This document shows, in pieces, positions 34,213-44,963 of a DNA stretch of 64,000 nucleotides. The position numbers and the translations under genes are program-made. The notes beneath the pieces were generated by a model. The model was not told the origin of the DNA and did not search any database. It worked only from the letters and a program-made list of their open reading frames with translations. Source of the DNA: Hippopus hippopus. Taxonomy: Eukaryota; Mollusca; Bivalvia; Cardiida; Cardiidae. Where the stretch lies: positions 17,382,521-17,446,520 of the forward strand of contig OX328113.1 of assembly GCA_946811185.2 (NCBI GenBank), in the 5' to 3' direction. Numbering within the stretch: the stretch's first letter is position 1; every line of letters starts with the position of its first letter.

Positions 34213-37200
34213 GTATGTACGAGTATTTGTCCAGTGTGGTTTTTGTTTGTCTAAATTTGTCTGAGGTTTTGGCACTTTCCCATCATATATCATAACATAA
34301 GCCCGATTTAAATGAATTTCAAAAGTGATACATAAGAGCTAAAATTCTCTGATAGGGTACAAAAGATTATTTGAAAAGGAGAAATTAATTGATATTATTG
34401 TCAGCTACAGCTTTGTCTTAACAGGAAATTGTGCAATTGAATAAGAGAGTATCTTTCCTGTAGACTCAAATAAATAAATAAATGTATTTAGTTTGAATTG
34501 CTTTTTGATGTTCCAAATAAATGCACTGTGATATATACACGTAGATTAAACTAAACTTTTGCCCAACCCTCTTTTTTAAATTATCAAGGCTTCACTGTAC
34601 ATGCATTTCAATTCTTCAAAACGAATTGGTCTCCATGTATAATTGTGTAATTGAGTAAGAGAGTATTTTTCCTGTAGACTCAAAAGAATGAATATAAATA
34701 AGTAATTAATTGAATACTAAATAAATAAATAAATAAACAAATAAATAAATAAATAAGTAAATAAATAAATAAAGATGTAAATAGACAAATAAATGTATTT
34801 AGTTTGAACTGCTTTTTATACGCCCGTCGAAGACGGGACGTATTATGGGATCACCCGTGGCGGGCGGGCAGGTGGACGGGCGGGCGGCGTCCCCATTCTT
34901 TGTCCGGAGCATATCTATGCTAGCTACGGTTATGAAATTTCATGGGTGGATAGATCTCATCAAGGCGGAGTGCAGTGCACAGGAATCATAACTCTCGCTT
35001 GCTTAATTTTTTAGTTATTGCCCTTTGTTGTTTTTCATACTTGAATTTTGTCCGGAGCATATCTCCAAAACTATACTAGCTACGGTTATGAAACTTCATG
35101 GGTGGATAGATCTCATCAAGGGGGAGTGCAGTGCACAGGAATCATAACTCTTCCTTCCTTAATTTTTGAGTTATTGCCCTTTGTTGTTTTTCATACTTGA
35201 ATTTTGTCCGGAGCATATCTCCAAGACTATACTAGCTAAGGTTATGAAACTTCATGGGTGGATAGATCTTATCAAGGGGGAGTGCAGTGCACAGGAATCA
35301 TAACTCTTGCTTACTTAATTTTTGAGTTATTTCCCTTTGTTTATATTCATACTTGAATTTTGTCCAAAGCATATCTCCAAAACTATGCCAGCTACGGTTA
35401 TGAAACTTCATGGGTGCATAGATCTCATTAAGGGGGAGTGCAGTGCAAATGAATCATAACTCTTGCTTGCTTAATTTTTGAGTTATTATACGCCCGTCGA
35501 AGACGGGATGTATTATGGGATCACCCATGGCAGGCGGGTGGGCGGGTGGGTTGGCAGGTGGCGTCCAGTTTTTGTCTGGAGCATAACTTTGTCATCTCCA
35601 GTCCGATTGACTTGAAACTTGGCATGTGTGTTTGTTGCAATAATACGGAGTGCAGTGCGGAAGAACCATAACTCTACCTCGTGCTGTCTTTGAGTTATTT
35701 CCCTTTGATCGTCATTTTTACAGCATTTTCTGCTTGTCCGGAATATAACTTTGTCATCTCCAGTCCGAATGACTTGAAACTTGGTATATGTGTTTGTTGC
35801 AATAATACAGAGTGCAGTGCGAAAGAACCATAACTCTACCTTGTGCTGTCTTTGAGGTATTTCCCTTTGTCATTTTTACAGCATTTTCTGCTTGTCCGGA
35901 GCATAACTTTGTCATCTCCAGTCTGATCGACTTAAAACTTGGCATGTGTGTTTGTTGCAATAATACGGAGTGCATTGCGAAAGAACCATAACTCTACCTC
36001 GTGCTCTTTGAGTTATTTCCCTTTGATCGTCATTTTTTCAGCATTTTCTGCTTGTCTGGAATATAACTTTGTCATCTCCAGTCCGATTGACTTGAAACTT
36101 TGTATTTGTGTTTGTTGCAATAATATGGAGTGCAGTGCAAAAGAACCATAACTCTATCTCATGCTGTCTTGAGTTATTTCCCTTTGATAGTCATTTTTTA
36201 CAGCATTTTCTGCTTGTCCGGAGCATAACTTTGTAATCTCCAGTCCGATTGACTTAAAACTTGACATGTGTGTTTGTTGCAATAATATGGAGTGCAGTGC
36301 GAAAGAACCATAACTCTATCTCATGCTGTCTGAGTTATTTCCCTTTGATCGTCATTTTTATAGCATTTTCTGCTTGTCCAGAATATAACTTTGTCATCTC
36401 AAGTCAGAGTGACTTGAAACTTGGTATGCATGTTTGTTGCAATATTACGGAGTACAGTGCGCAAGAACAATAACTCTACCTAGTGCGGATTTCGAGTAAT
36501 TCCACTCTGATCTTCATTTTTACCGTATTTCTTGCTTGTCTGGAACGGAACTTTGTCACCTCAAGTCAAATTGACTTGAGACTTGGTAAACATGTTTGTT
36601 GCATTACCTGCCCTTTACGATTATTATACCCCCTTGACAACTGGCGGTGGGACGGGCGTATCTTGCGACAATTTGCCGCTCTTGTTCATGTTCCAAATAA
36701 ATGCACTCTGATAGATTGAACTAATAATTTGCCTCACTTTTGTTTTTAGATTATCAAGATTCCACTATACATGCCCTTCAAATCTTCAAAATAAATTGGT
36801 CTCCATGTACAATATATCTTTTCTGTCATTACACTTGTTTTTAAATTTCACAGGACCAGGTTCAGTAAGCACCACAGGATGCCGGAAGAGAGAGCTGCAC
36901 AGTTAAAGGCAGACTTCCAGGCATTCTGGGATTCCATGTTTGTACACGGTCAAGATAAAATGGAACCTGACGAGTTCGTAGAGAAGATGGCGCAGGAATA
37001 TGAAGACAACAAGGAAGCTTTTGGCAAAAGAATGTACCGGATATTGAGCGAATGCATTGATCTTTTTGATGTTGATAATGACGGGCTAATATCAAAGTAT
37101 GAATATATCGTCGCCATGAGATCCTGGGGTATAGATAAGTTGGATGCGGATTTCATTGGAGAGTTTAAGCAGTTCACACCTGGCTACATTGATAAAGCAT

Positions 37201-37295
37201 TGTTCAGAGATGCTTGGGTGGCTTATTTTACCAATGAAGACGGCACCAATGTTGATGTGGAAACCCCTGTCCTACGTGCTTTACAACTGATTTGA
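34112..37295 (+). CDS. EF-hand protein, SCP/calexcitin type, paralog 2
   Basis: Coding joins 34112-34212 and 36854-37295 (180 residues). EF-hand 1 loop 18-29 (D18, N20, D22, G23, D29) and EF-hand 3 loop 106-117 (D-V-D-N-D-G ... E117) sit at the same residues as in paralog 1; the last hand is degenerate (NEDGTNVDVETP). Other shared blocks: W10, a KHHRMPEE/EHHKMTGE join, EKMAxEY, and a LFRDAWVxxF/VFRDSWVxFF helix. The ATG lies 4 nt after an acceptor (TTTTTATAG), so a 5' untranslated exon is likely further upstream. The single intron holds a 1.87-kb satellite-cored element. A tandem duplicate of paralog 1 or of a common ancestor; divergence is substantial, so the duplication is not recent. Confidence 0.9.
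34434..34665. repeat. ~230-bp local tandem duplication, copy 1 (empty site)
   Basis: GTATCTTTCCTGTAGACTC, TTTGAATTGCTTTTTGATG and TTGGTCTCCATGTATAATT all recur in a second copy (34656-34817 plus 36688-36820) that is interrupted by the element at 34818-36687. Confidence 0.8.
34690..34795. repeat. (TAAA)n microsatellite
   Basis: AAATAAATAAATAAATAA runs, in the expanded second copy of the local duplication. Confidence 0.9.
34818..36687 (+). mobile_element. satellite-cored Helentron-like element (GTCGAAGACGGG family)
   Basis: Starts ATACGCCCGTCGAAGACGGG after TTTTT. Contains two core satellites: about 156-bp units (TGTCCGGAGCATATCTCC at about 34911, 35049, 35205, 35361) and, after a second internal TATACGCCCGTC start at 35487, about 160-bp units (ATAACTTTGTCATCTC from about 35737 to 36381). 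Ends with hairpin GCGACAATTTGCCGC then TCTTGTT. No target duplication relative to the empty site at 34501-34510. No coding frame. Confidence 0.82.
36854..37295 (+). CDS. EF-hand paralog 2, last exon
   Basis: Acceptor ATTTCACAG; TRFSKHHRMPEE to RALQLI and TGA. Confidence 0.92.
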
Positions 37296-37555
37296 TTGGA
37301 TGGCTCTGTATACCTTACAAATTGATTTGATTGGCTCTTGAAAAATAGTGTAGTTTTCTGTTTCAGACTTTTCTGTTAACTCCTATATTCAGTTTCTCCT
37401 CTACCACATCTCTTGGTTTTCAAATTACTTATACTGGTTTTTTTGTGTGTGTGTGAAAAATTCAGTAATTTACCTTGTAAAATTAAGCACCACTCCTTCT
37501 ACCTTTTCAACAACAAAAGCAGTCTTTAGCTCCACTGACCAAAGGCCAATGAGCT

Positions 37556-37764
37556 TACTGTATATGTGGATATATACACGTGTCAAAAAATTTGCGAATT
37601 ACCGATTACGAACATTTTGCGCACAGAAATGTTTGCGAATTCGAGATACTCGTTATTTGTTTGTATACTTGTAGTGAAATACACAAACAGAAAATTTTGC
37701 GAATATTTCAAATTTGCAAAATCACTAAACTTTCTACGTCGCAAAAAATTCCACTTATACAGTA
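37556..37764. mobile_element. short MITE, TACTGTATA ends
   Basis: TACTGTATATGTGGA at left and CCACTTATACAGTA at right; inside are AAAAAATTTGCGAATTACC and TACGTCGCAAAAAATT. TA-ended, mariner-like by layout only. Confidence 0.55.
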
Positions 37765-37769
37765 TATCA

Positions 37770-38790
37770 TGGCCCTGTGTCTGTTGTTTGTCCGTTCATC
37801 CATCTGTTCGTGCACCCGTCTGCACTTTATCTTTTATTACAACTATCTTCTTCCTGGAACTAACCATCAAATTTTGATGAAATTTCATAGAAATGATACT
37901 GCCATTGTCCTCTTCAGAATTTCTTGAAACAATTTAATTCCTTTAAAAACTCTAGTTGCTATGGCAACAAAACTGAAAAATATTGAAAATCTTTGAAAAT
38001 CTCTGGCCTAGGGCTACCAAATTTGGCATATAGCTTCATCTAATGGACCTCTACAAAGCATCTTCAAATTACATGTATTGCCCTGGAGTCGAAATTGGCC
38101 CCAGCCTAGGAGTCAAAGTTTTACACTGGTTCTAAGCCATATGGCCTAAGCTACCATGTGTATGTGGCATCTAGCTAAGGGGCTTATACTAATGTTCTTT
38201 AACTCTTTACCAAACGACAAAATTTCAAACTACTCCAAATTGCAGACGAAAAATCTAATGTAGCTAAAATGATGATTTCTGTCTTTGATAGGGTAGAAAA
38301 CATTGTGGAAAAAGGAGAAAATGCTGGTCACCAGCATTTTCTCCTTTTCCCACAATGTTTTCAAAAGCTTTCTCTGTCAGGGTCGTTAAAACTAGGGATT
38401 GTGTGGTAAAGAGTTAAACTATAGCCCTGTGGTAAAAATTGGCCCCATCACGGGGTTACAAGTTTTGCATTGGCAAAGCTGCTGAAAATTTTATAAATTT
38501 TCTCGTTCCTAACCATATAGCCTTGGCTACCAAATTTTGCATGTAGCTTTATGAATTGGGCCTTTACTAAGACTGTCCAAATTATAGCCCTGGGGTCAAA
38601 TTTAGCCCTGCCCTGGCAATAGTCTTACAGTGGCTTATATAGTGAAAACTTTTAATTTTCTCATTCCTAACCATAAGACGTAGGGCTACCACATTTTGTA
38701 TGTATATTTATCTAATGGACCTTTTTCCAACATTGTTCATATTATAGCCCTGGGGTCTAAATTGACCCGCCTAACAAGTAACAAGTTTTG
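37770..38790. repeat. degenerate satellite (CTATAGCCCTGGGGTC type)
   Basis: Irregular units with TATAGCCCTGGGGTCAAA and CTACCAAATTTGGCATATAG recur about every 120-180 bp, interrupted by a TTAA-MITE. Probably the core of another satellite-cored element whose ends I could not set. Confidence 0.55.
38203..38413 (-). mobile_element. TTAA-palindrome MITE, full length, orientation B
   Basis: TTAA at 38199-38202 and 38414-38417. Lies inside the degenerate satellite, whose other units show the uninterrupted sequence. Core GAGAAAATGCTGGTCACCAG. Confidence 0.87.
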
Positions 38791-39010
38791 TTTGTATTAG
38801 GTTATATCACAGCGGCCAGTGCACCTATGCATGTGTTTCCTGGCTTTCTCACACCAGTACTGACACAACTTTCTTTCCAAGCTACTACTTTCTCACGTGC
38901 ATCAGAGATGAGAGACAAAAAATCACAAGAAAGGAAGTTTGCCTCAGCCGGGTATCAAACTCACAACCACTGGGTTTTGAGACAGATATGCTAACAACTG
39001 GCCAGGCTCA
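38790..39010 (-). mobile_element. tRNA-headed SINE
   Basis: Body GTTTCCTGGCTTTCTCACACC shared with 61240-61500 and a worn, reversed tRNA head (GGGTATCAAACTCACAACC). Confidence 0.7.
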
Positions 39011-39370
39011 CAAGTTGTACACAGGCTCATAGAGTGAAAACTTTAAAGATCTTGCGCTCCTGACCTTCAGCCATAATATTTTGTTATCATCTAGCAGGCC
39101 TCTTCCAAAATTGCTCAAATGAAAGTCCCAGTTGTCAATATTGGCTCCCACCCTATTTGGCATAAATTTAACATGTATTATGGAGTGAAAATTATAAGTA
39201 AAATCTTGCTCATAACAAAAAATCCTAGGGCCACAAAATTTACACATCTAAATTTGTTAAAAAATTAGCCCTGGGATCGAAATTTGCCCAGGTTCAGAAA
39301 TCTTATGATTTACAGCGCTCGTTTCTGTATTATACATCAAATTTACCAGGGTGAAATGAAAGATTCTATG
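39011..39370. repeat. degenerate satellite continuation
   Basis: AAAATTAGCCCTGGGATCG and GAGTGAAAACTTTAAAGATC relate to the satellite of 37770-38790. Confidence 0.45.
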
Positions 39371-39485
39371 TTCTCTTATTGTGTCTGTTAGGAAGCAGAA
39401 TCGAGACAGATTAGTATAAATTGCAAGAACTTGTTTCTCAATCAACACGAAATAAATGTGTTTAAACAAAACTATTGTATCTAGA
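39371..39485 (+). mobile_element. SINE tail (GAAGCAGAATCGAGA family)
   Basis: GGAAGCAGAATCGAGACAG, AGAACTTGTTTCTCAATC and AATAAATGTGTTTAAAC match the tail at 60281-60355. Confidence 0.65.
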
Positions 39486-39654
39486 ATAATTTTATTCGCT
39501 TTTGTGGACATTACAATTCAAGTCATTTGCAGCCCACTTGTGAAAACATTGTGGTACGGAAAGAAATACAGCTTAAAGAGACACTGGTCTCTTTGCCACA
39601 TTGTTGTAGCATGTATTGCTCTATAACCCATGAATTCATGTTGATTGACTATAA

Positions 39655-39890
39655 TTAGATTGATTGAATTGTGTTTTGCGCTGCCTTCAACATCAATTCA
39701 GTCATGTCATGGTGACAGGTCAGGTATTCATGTGCATGCTGGGTTTCACCAGTACTAGGCTAGGGCTTTGAAGTGTCATGCCGAGAGACAGTCCCACAAA
39801 ATACCCAGTGCTTCCAATGAGGCTCAAATTTAGGGCCTCCAGGTTGTGAGTCCATTTTACCACTGAGCCATGCAGGACCCCTGACTATAT
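39655..39890 (-). mobile_element. tRNA-headed SINE
   Basis: Reversed head with TTTTACCACTGAGCCATGCA (A box reversed) and AACCTCC-like B-side; body ACCAGTACTAGGCTAGGGC. Same family as 11461-11698. Confidence 0.78.
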
Positions 39891-39910
39891 TTGGAAGGAT
39901 TTTTTTTCTG

Positions 39911-39926
39911 AGAGAGAGAGAGAGAG
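39911..39926. repeat. (GA)n microsatellite
   Basis: Eight GA units. Confidence 0.85.
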
Positions 39927-39999
39927 GATACATTAAAAGAAATACGTGTATACTTGTATAAAGGTATCTTTTCCTTGCTTGTTTAAATTATTCATTACG

Positions 40000-40180
40000 T
40001 GGCTTTCAACAGTGTCTCGGTGATGTCACTGCAACAGCTCACTTATTCATAGGTTTCCTTCGCTACTTCTGTACTTAGCCACATGTCTACAGTGCCTTAC
40101 ACTCAAACCAAACCAGTGCCAAAACCTACACACCAATTTAATCAAAGACCCAAGCATGACCCCTAAATATTGTTGGAGTT
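40000..40180 (-). mobile_element. SINE-like fragment
   Basis: TGGCTTTCAACAGTGTCTCGG and ATAGGTTTCCTTCGCTACTTC look like a reversed SINE body. Confidence 0.4.
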
Positions 40181-40197
40181 TGTTTGTTGCCTATTAA

Positions 40198-40419
40198 CCC
40201 TTTACCACACAATCCCAAGTTCTAATGACCCTGAGAAAAGGCCTTGTGGAAACACTGTGGGAAAAGGAGAAAATGCTGGTAACCAGCATTTTCTCCTTTC
40301 CTCACAAGGTTTTCTGATATTTTAAAGACAGAAATTTTGTTTTGGACCACATTTGATTCGTCGCTAGCAAATGCTTTCAATTTGATGGAGTCCAAAATTT
40401 TATTGTTTGGTAGGGTGAA
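40198..40419 (+). mobile_element. TTAA-palindrome MITE, shares a TTAA with the next copy
   Basis: CCCTTTACCACACAATCCC; core GAGAAAATGCTGGTAACCAG; right end worn to GGTAGGGTGAA. TTAA at 40194-40197 and 40420-40423. Confidence 0.85.
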
Positions 40420-40423
40420 TTAA

Positions 40424-40583
40424 CTCTTTACCAAATGACAGAATTTTGGACTTGACAGCATGTGGCGACAACAAAATAAATGTAGCTCAAATGATGATTT
40501 TTGTCTGATTTGATAGAAAACATTCTGGGAAAAAGAGAAAATGCTGGTTACCAGCATTGTTACAAGGATTTTGTGGCAAAGGG
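40424..40583 (-). mobile_element. TTAA-MITE, internally deleted, orientation B
   Basis: CTCTTTACCAAATGACAG to TTGTGGCAAAGGG, then TTAA at 40584-40587. Opposite orientation to its neighbour. Confidence 0.8.
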
Positions 40584-40619
40584 TTAAAGTCATAGTCACA
40601 AAATTTATTTCTCTCACAG

Positions 40620-40935
40620 CTGAACATTGTATAGGCTGTGTTGATGCGAGAAAGTAGCCAGTTGCTTAGAATGAGTTTTGTGAAAAGTGTCAGTAACAGG
40701 AACATGAGAAATGCTTGGGGAGGTGCCCTGGCAACCATGACATGACCAGAATAATTTGAAAACTGCATTAACTCTTTCCCAGACAACAAAGATTTACACT
40801 TGTCCAAATTGAAAGCATTTGTAGACAACAAATTCAAAGTTGCTCAAAAGATGATATCTGTCTGTGATGGTAGAAAACGTTTTTGGAAAAAAAGTTAAGA
40901 ACCAACTCAAAATGCCAATCCATGTGCTTATTTAA
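40620..40935. repeat. SINE fragment and partial TTAA-MITE
   Basis: 40620-40765 has GAGAAAGTAGCCAGTTGCTTAG of the SINE body. 40771-40895 is the left part of an orientation-B TTAA-MITE (CTCTTTCCCAGACAAC). Confidence 0.55.
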
Positions 40936-40936
40936 C

Positions 40937-41157
40937 CCAGTACCACACTATCCCGACTTTTAACAACCTTGAAAAAGACGGCTTTTGAAAACACTGGGAA
41001 AAGGAGAAAATGCTGGAAACAGCATTTTCTCCTATTACCACAATGCTTTCTACCCTTCCAAAGCCAAATCACAGTGTTTGAGCCATATTAAAAGTTGTCA
41101 TCTGCACAAGCTTTCAATTTGGTTGAGTCTAAAATTTTATTTGTTTGGTTAAGAGTC
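40937..41157 (+). mobile_element. TTAA-palindrome MITE, orientation A
   Basis: CCCAGTACCACACTATCCCG to GTTTGGTTAAGAG; core shortened by 2 bases (GCTGGAAACAGC). Confidence 0.8.
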
Positions 41158-41289
41158 ACAAAAATGCGCTGGTATATACCAATATCATTTACCAAGAATA
41201 ATTTTATGTAAACAATCCTTCTAAGGGAGTTGTTATAATCTTTAATTTGAGAACATAGGTACTTGTTAACTAAAGTTTAATGCATAAAA

Positions 41290-41365
41290 ACACGTGGCAA
41301 AAAAAGAACTTGCTCATCATGAGCAATTTCTCTTTTTGCCATAATGTTTTTACAAGTGTTCTGCA
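41290..41365. repeat. hairpin variant of the MITE core
   Basis: GGCAAAAAAAGAACTTGCTC / ATGAGCAATTTCTCTTTTTG; a similar one lies at 51200-51255. Confidence 0.55.
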
Positions 41366-41539
41366 AGACAAAAGAAGTTGTGTGCAGGTGGCAATGTGGT
41401 CATAAACTTAAAATTTCTACTGAGATAATTTCTACTGAAATAATTTCTACTGAGATAATTTCAATACAACATGCTGACACTCTGTTGTAGTTCACATGTT
41501 TTCCTGTGTTCACAGTTATCCTGGGCTAGTCATAGTCAA

Positions 41540-41612
41540 TCCATCAATCAATAACATAAATTTAAAATGTTGAAAATGGCATTAAACACCATACAAACAA
41601 ACAAACAACAAC
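41540..41612 (+). mobile_element. SINE tail
   Basis: GAAAATGGCATTAAACACCA and (CAAA)n. Confidence 0.5.
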
Positions 41613-41999
41613 ATAAATACTGAATACAGTAGTATCTTTAATATTCAGTTATTATTCATGCAATCAATTCAGCTTAATCATATTTCCAGTTAAATAAAAA
41701 CAATTTCATCCCAATGTCTAAGTGTTTTTTCTCTGTATTTGAAGATCATTTTGGTCATAGGTTAGCAACAGATTGCTGAAAGTATCAATGAAAGATCAGA
41801 CTGAACATTCTATGCAGTCTGATCTTGATCTGCACCATCTTCAAAAGTTACTTGAGTTGCTATTTGCAAAGAGAGCTAAGAGTAATCAACCAAACAGGGT
41901 TAATTTTTGAGATGTATAAAGGTCACAGCATTGAACATATTCAACAAGAGAAGAATGGCTCAACAAACTAGATGAATACAGATTTTGCAGTAAGAATAT
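41613..41999. other. intergenic; one GATCAGACT palindrome
   Basis: About 41790-41830 carries AAGATCAGACTGAAC / GCAGTCTGATCTTGATC; the remainder shows nothing I recognise. Confidence 0.5.
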
Positions 42000-42188
42000 C
42001 CAAGTCTGAAAAATTGAGAGTATTTGCAGACAACAAAACAAATGTCATTAAAAAAGTGAAACTTGATTTGGGAAGAGTAAAAAACGTCGTTGGAAAAGGA
42101 GAAAATACTGGTTATATCCCTTTTCCACAGTTTCCTCAAACGCTTTCTTCCTCCAGGTTGCTAAAATTTGGTAATGTGTGGAAAGGCC
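42000..42188 (-). mobile_element. TTAA-MITE, diverged, orientation B
   Basis: AGTATTTGCAGACAACAAAA; core GAGAAAATACTGGTTATATC; ends worn. Confidence 0.65.
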
Positions 42189-42434
42189 TATACGGTTTTA
42201 TAAAGAAAACAACCTCCAAAATAAGGCTCAGTTAAGTTTGTGTTATTGTTTCAAATTTTGATGATATCTAACTTGAGGATGGCATTATAAAAGACTTTCT
42301 GTCCCTGAATACCTTTGCCCAGTCTAAAAAATGGTTGGAAAATACCTAATACATATTTCGATTTTTTGCAATGAATAAAAATTTCTTGTCAAGTACTGAT
42401 AAATTCTTCACATATTTTTCTCTGCAAGTTTAAC

Positions 42435-42655
42435 TCTTTAGCAAACAGTCCTGAGTTTTAAAGATCTTAACAAAGAAGGCTTTTGAAAACATAGTGGGAA
42501 AAGGAGAAAATGCTGGTTACCAGTATTTTCTCCTTTTCCAACTATGTTTTCCACCCCATCAAAAAGAAATTCCGTCATTTGAACCACATTTAAATTTTCG
42601 TCTGCAAATGCTTTGAATTTGGACCAGCCCAAAATTTCGTTGTTTGGTATATGGT
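42435..42655 (+). mobile_element. TTAA-palindrome MITE, orientation A
   Basis: CTCTTTAGCAAACAGTCC to GTTGTTTGGTATATGG; core GAGAAAATGCTGGTTACCAG. Confidence 0.8.
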
Positions 42656-42715
42656 TACAGAAATGGGACAATTACATCACATTCCATCAAATGTCAAACT
42701 TTTAACAACAAGTTA

Positions 42716-44452
42716 ACCCTTCACCACACAATGCCAACTTTTAACGACCTTGGGAAAGAAGCCTTTTGAAAACATGGTGGAACAAGAGTGGCAAATTGTC
42801 ACAAGATACGCCCATCCCACTGCCAGTTGTCGAGGGGGGGATAATAATCATAAAGGGCAGGTAGAGGAAAATAGTAGTGCAGCAGAAATCATGTAAGTGA
42901 TTGAAATAGGCATGAATGTCTCCTCTAATGTTAAGGAAATATGCATATAAAGTTTCAGGTCATTCCAACATGAAAAGACAAAGTTATATTGTAGAGAAGC
43001 ATGAAAAGCTGTAAAAAAAAAAAATAATGAACAGGGAATAATTCCAAAAGGGCATTAGGTAAGGTTACAGCTTCAGTGCATTGCACTTCCTAACTGCAAC
43101 AAACATGTTTACCAAGTCTCAAGTCAATTTGACTTGAGGTGACAAAGTTCCGTTCCAGACAAGCAAGAAATACTGTAAAAATGAAGATCAAAGTGGAATT
43201 ACTCAAAATCCACGCTAGGTAGAGTTATTGTTCTTGCGCACTGTACTCCGTAATATTGCAACAAACATGTATACCAAGTTTGAAGTCGTTCTGACTTGAG
43301 ATCCAAAAGTTATATTCCGGACAAGCACTAAATGCTGTAAAAATGATGATCAAAGGGAAATAACTCAGACAGCACGAGGTAGAGTTACAATTTTTGTCCA
43401 CTGCACTTCCAAATATTGCAACAAATAAGCATACCATATTTCAAGTCATTCCTACTTAAGATGACAAAGTTATGCTCCAGACAAGCAAGAAATGCTATAA
43501 AAATGAAGATCTAAGGGGGAATAACTCAAAATTCGTGCTAGGAAAAGTTGTGGTTCTTGTGCACTGCATTCGGTAATTTTTCAACAATCATGCATACCAA
43601 ATTTGAAGATCTTCAGACTAGAGATGACAAAGTTATATTCTGGACAAGCAGAAATGCTGTAAAAATGACGATCAAAGGGAAATAACTCAAAGACAGCACG
43701 AGGTAGTTATGGTTCTTTTGCACTGCACTCCGTATTATTGCAACAAATACAAATGCCAAGTTTCAAGTCAATCAGACTGGAGAAAACAAGCTCCAGACAA
43801 AGAACTGAACTGTAAAAATGAAGATCAAAGTGGAATTACTCAAAATCCGCACTAGGTAGAGTTATTGTTCTTTTGCACTGTACTCAGTAATATTGCAAAA
43901 AACATGCATACCAAGTTTGAAGATGTTCAGACTAGAGTTGACAAAGTTACATTCCGGACAAGCAGAAAATGCTGTAAAAATGATGATCAAAGGGAAATAA
44001 CTCAAAGACAGCACAAGGTAGAGTTATGGTTCTTTCGCACTGCACTCCGTATTATTGCAATAAACACAAATGCCAAGTTTTAAGTCGATCGGACTGGAGA
44101 TGACAAAGTTATGCTCCGGACAAGCAGAAAATGCTGTAAAAAATGACGATCAAAGGGAAATAACACAAATTCCAAGTTTCAAGTCAATCGGACTAGAGAT
44201 GACAAAGTTATGCTCCGGACAAAGAACTGGACGCCGCCCGCCCGCCCCGACGCCATGGGTGATCCCATAATACATCCCGTCTTCGACGGGCGTATAAAAA
44301 GGAGAAAAAGCTGGTAACCAGCTTTTTCTCCTTTTTCCATGATGTTTTCTACCCTGTTAAAGAAAGATCGCACAATTTGAGCCACATTATAATTGTCGTC
44401 TGCAAATGCTTTCAATTTGAACATGGCTAAAATTTTGTCATCTGGTAAGGGA
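42716..44452 (+). mobile_element. TTAA-palindrome MITE split by a 1.5-kb element
   Basis: Left part 42716-42781 (CCCTTCACCACACAATGCC to AAACATGGTGG); right part 44297-44452 (AAAAGGAGAAAAAGCTGG to CATCTGGTAAGGGAG). The parts rejoin in family order around the insertion. Confidence 0.85.
42782..44296 (-). mobile_element. satellite-cored Helentron-like element (GTCGAAGACGGG family)
   Basis: Reverse-strand copy of the family at 34818-36687. Left end AACAAGAGTGGCAAATTG (on the - strand hairpin GTGACAATTTGCCAC then TCTTGTT); right end GTCTTCGACGGGCGTATA. Core units of about 150-160 bp with GATGACAAAGTTATGCTCC. It lacks the CATATCTCC satellite of the other copy. Confidence 0.83.
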
Positions 44453-44532
44453 GATAACAGAGTGATGGTTTTGTAATCAGGAATTGTGCTTATCTATTTT
44501 CAAGAGACCAGATTTCACATCAGCATACATAA

Positions 44533-44818
44533 CCTTTTACCAAACAATCTTCAATTTTGCCAACCCCAAGAAAAAAGGCTTTTGAAAATGCTGAGGGAAA
44601 AGGAGATAATGTTGGTAAACAGGAACTTCTCCTTTTCCCACAATTTTCTACCCTTTCCTAGACAAATTTCAACATTTGAGCCATATTTAATTTGTTGTCA
44701 ACAATTGCTTTCAATTTTACCACCATGTTTCCTACCCTATCAGAGACTAATTCTGTAATTTTAGCCACTTTTAGTTTATGGTATGTAAATTCATTAGAAG
44801 ACTTGTTGTGTGGTAAAG
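44533..44818 (+). mobile_element. TTAA-palindrome MITE with an enlarged right half
   Basis: CTTTTACCAAACAATCTTC to GTTGTGTGGTAAAGGG; part of the right half is duplicated (TTTCTACCC twice). Confidence 0.72.
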
Positions 44819-44963
44819 GGTTAAGAAAATGCATGTACCATTAAAAGCATTTTTGCCTAATACAATACTTCTCATTCCTATCAAATTCTATTGATGGCCT
44901 GCTTACTATTGCCTGACTTAATTCAGTGATAAAAACATTCTTGAAGTTTGGCACAATAAAAAC

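Noticed and set aside
35754..36473. Cys-rich frames repeated in tandem (CVFVAIIRSALRKN type)
   Set aside because: They recur with the ~160-bp element core and are a by-product of its repeat, also open on the other strand.
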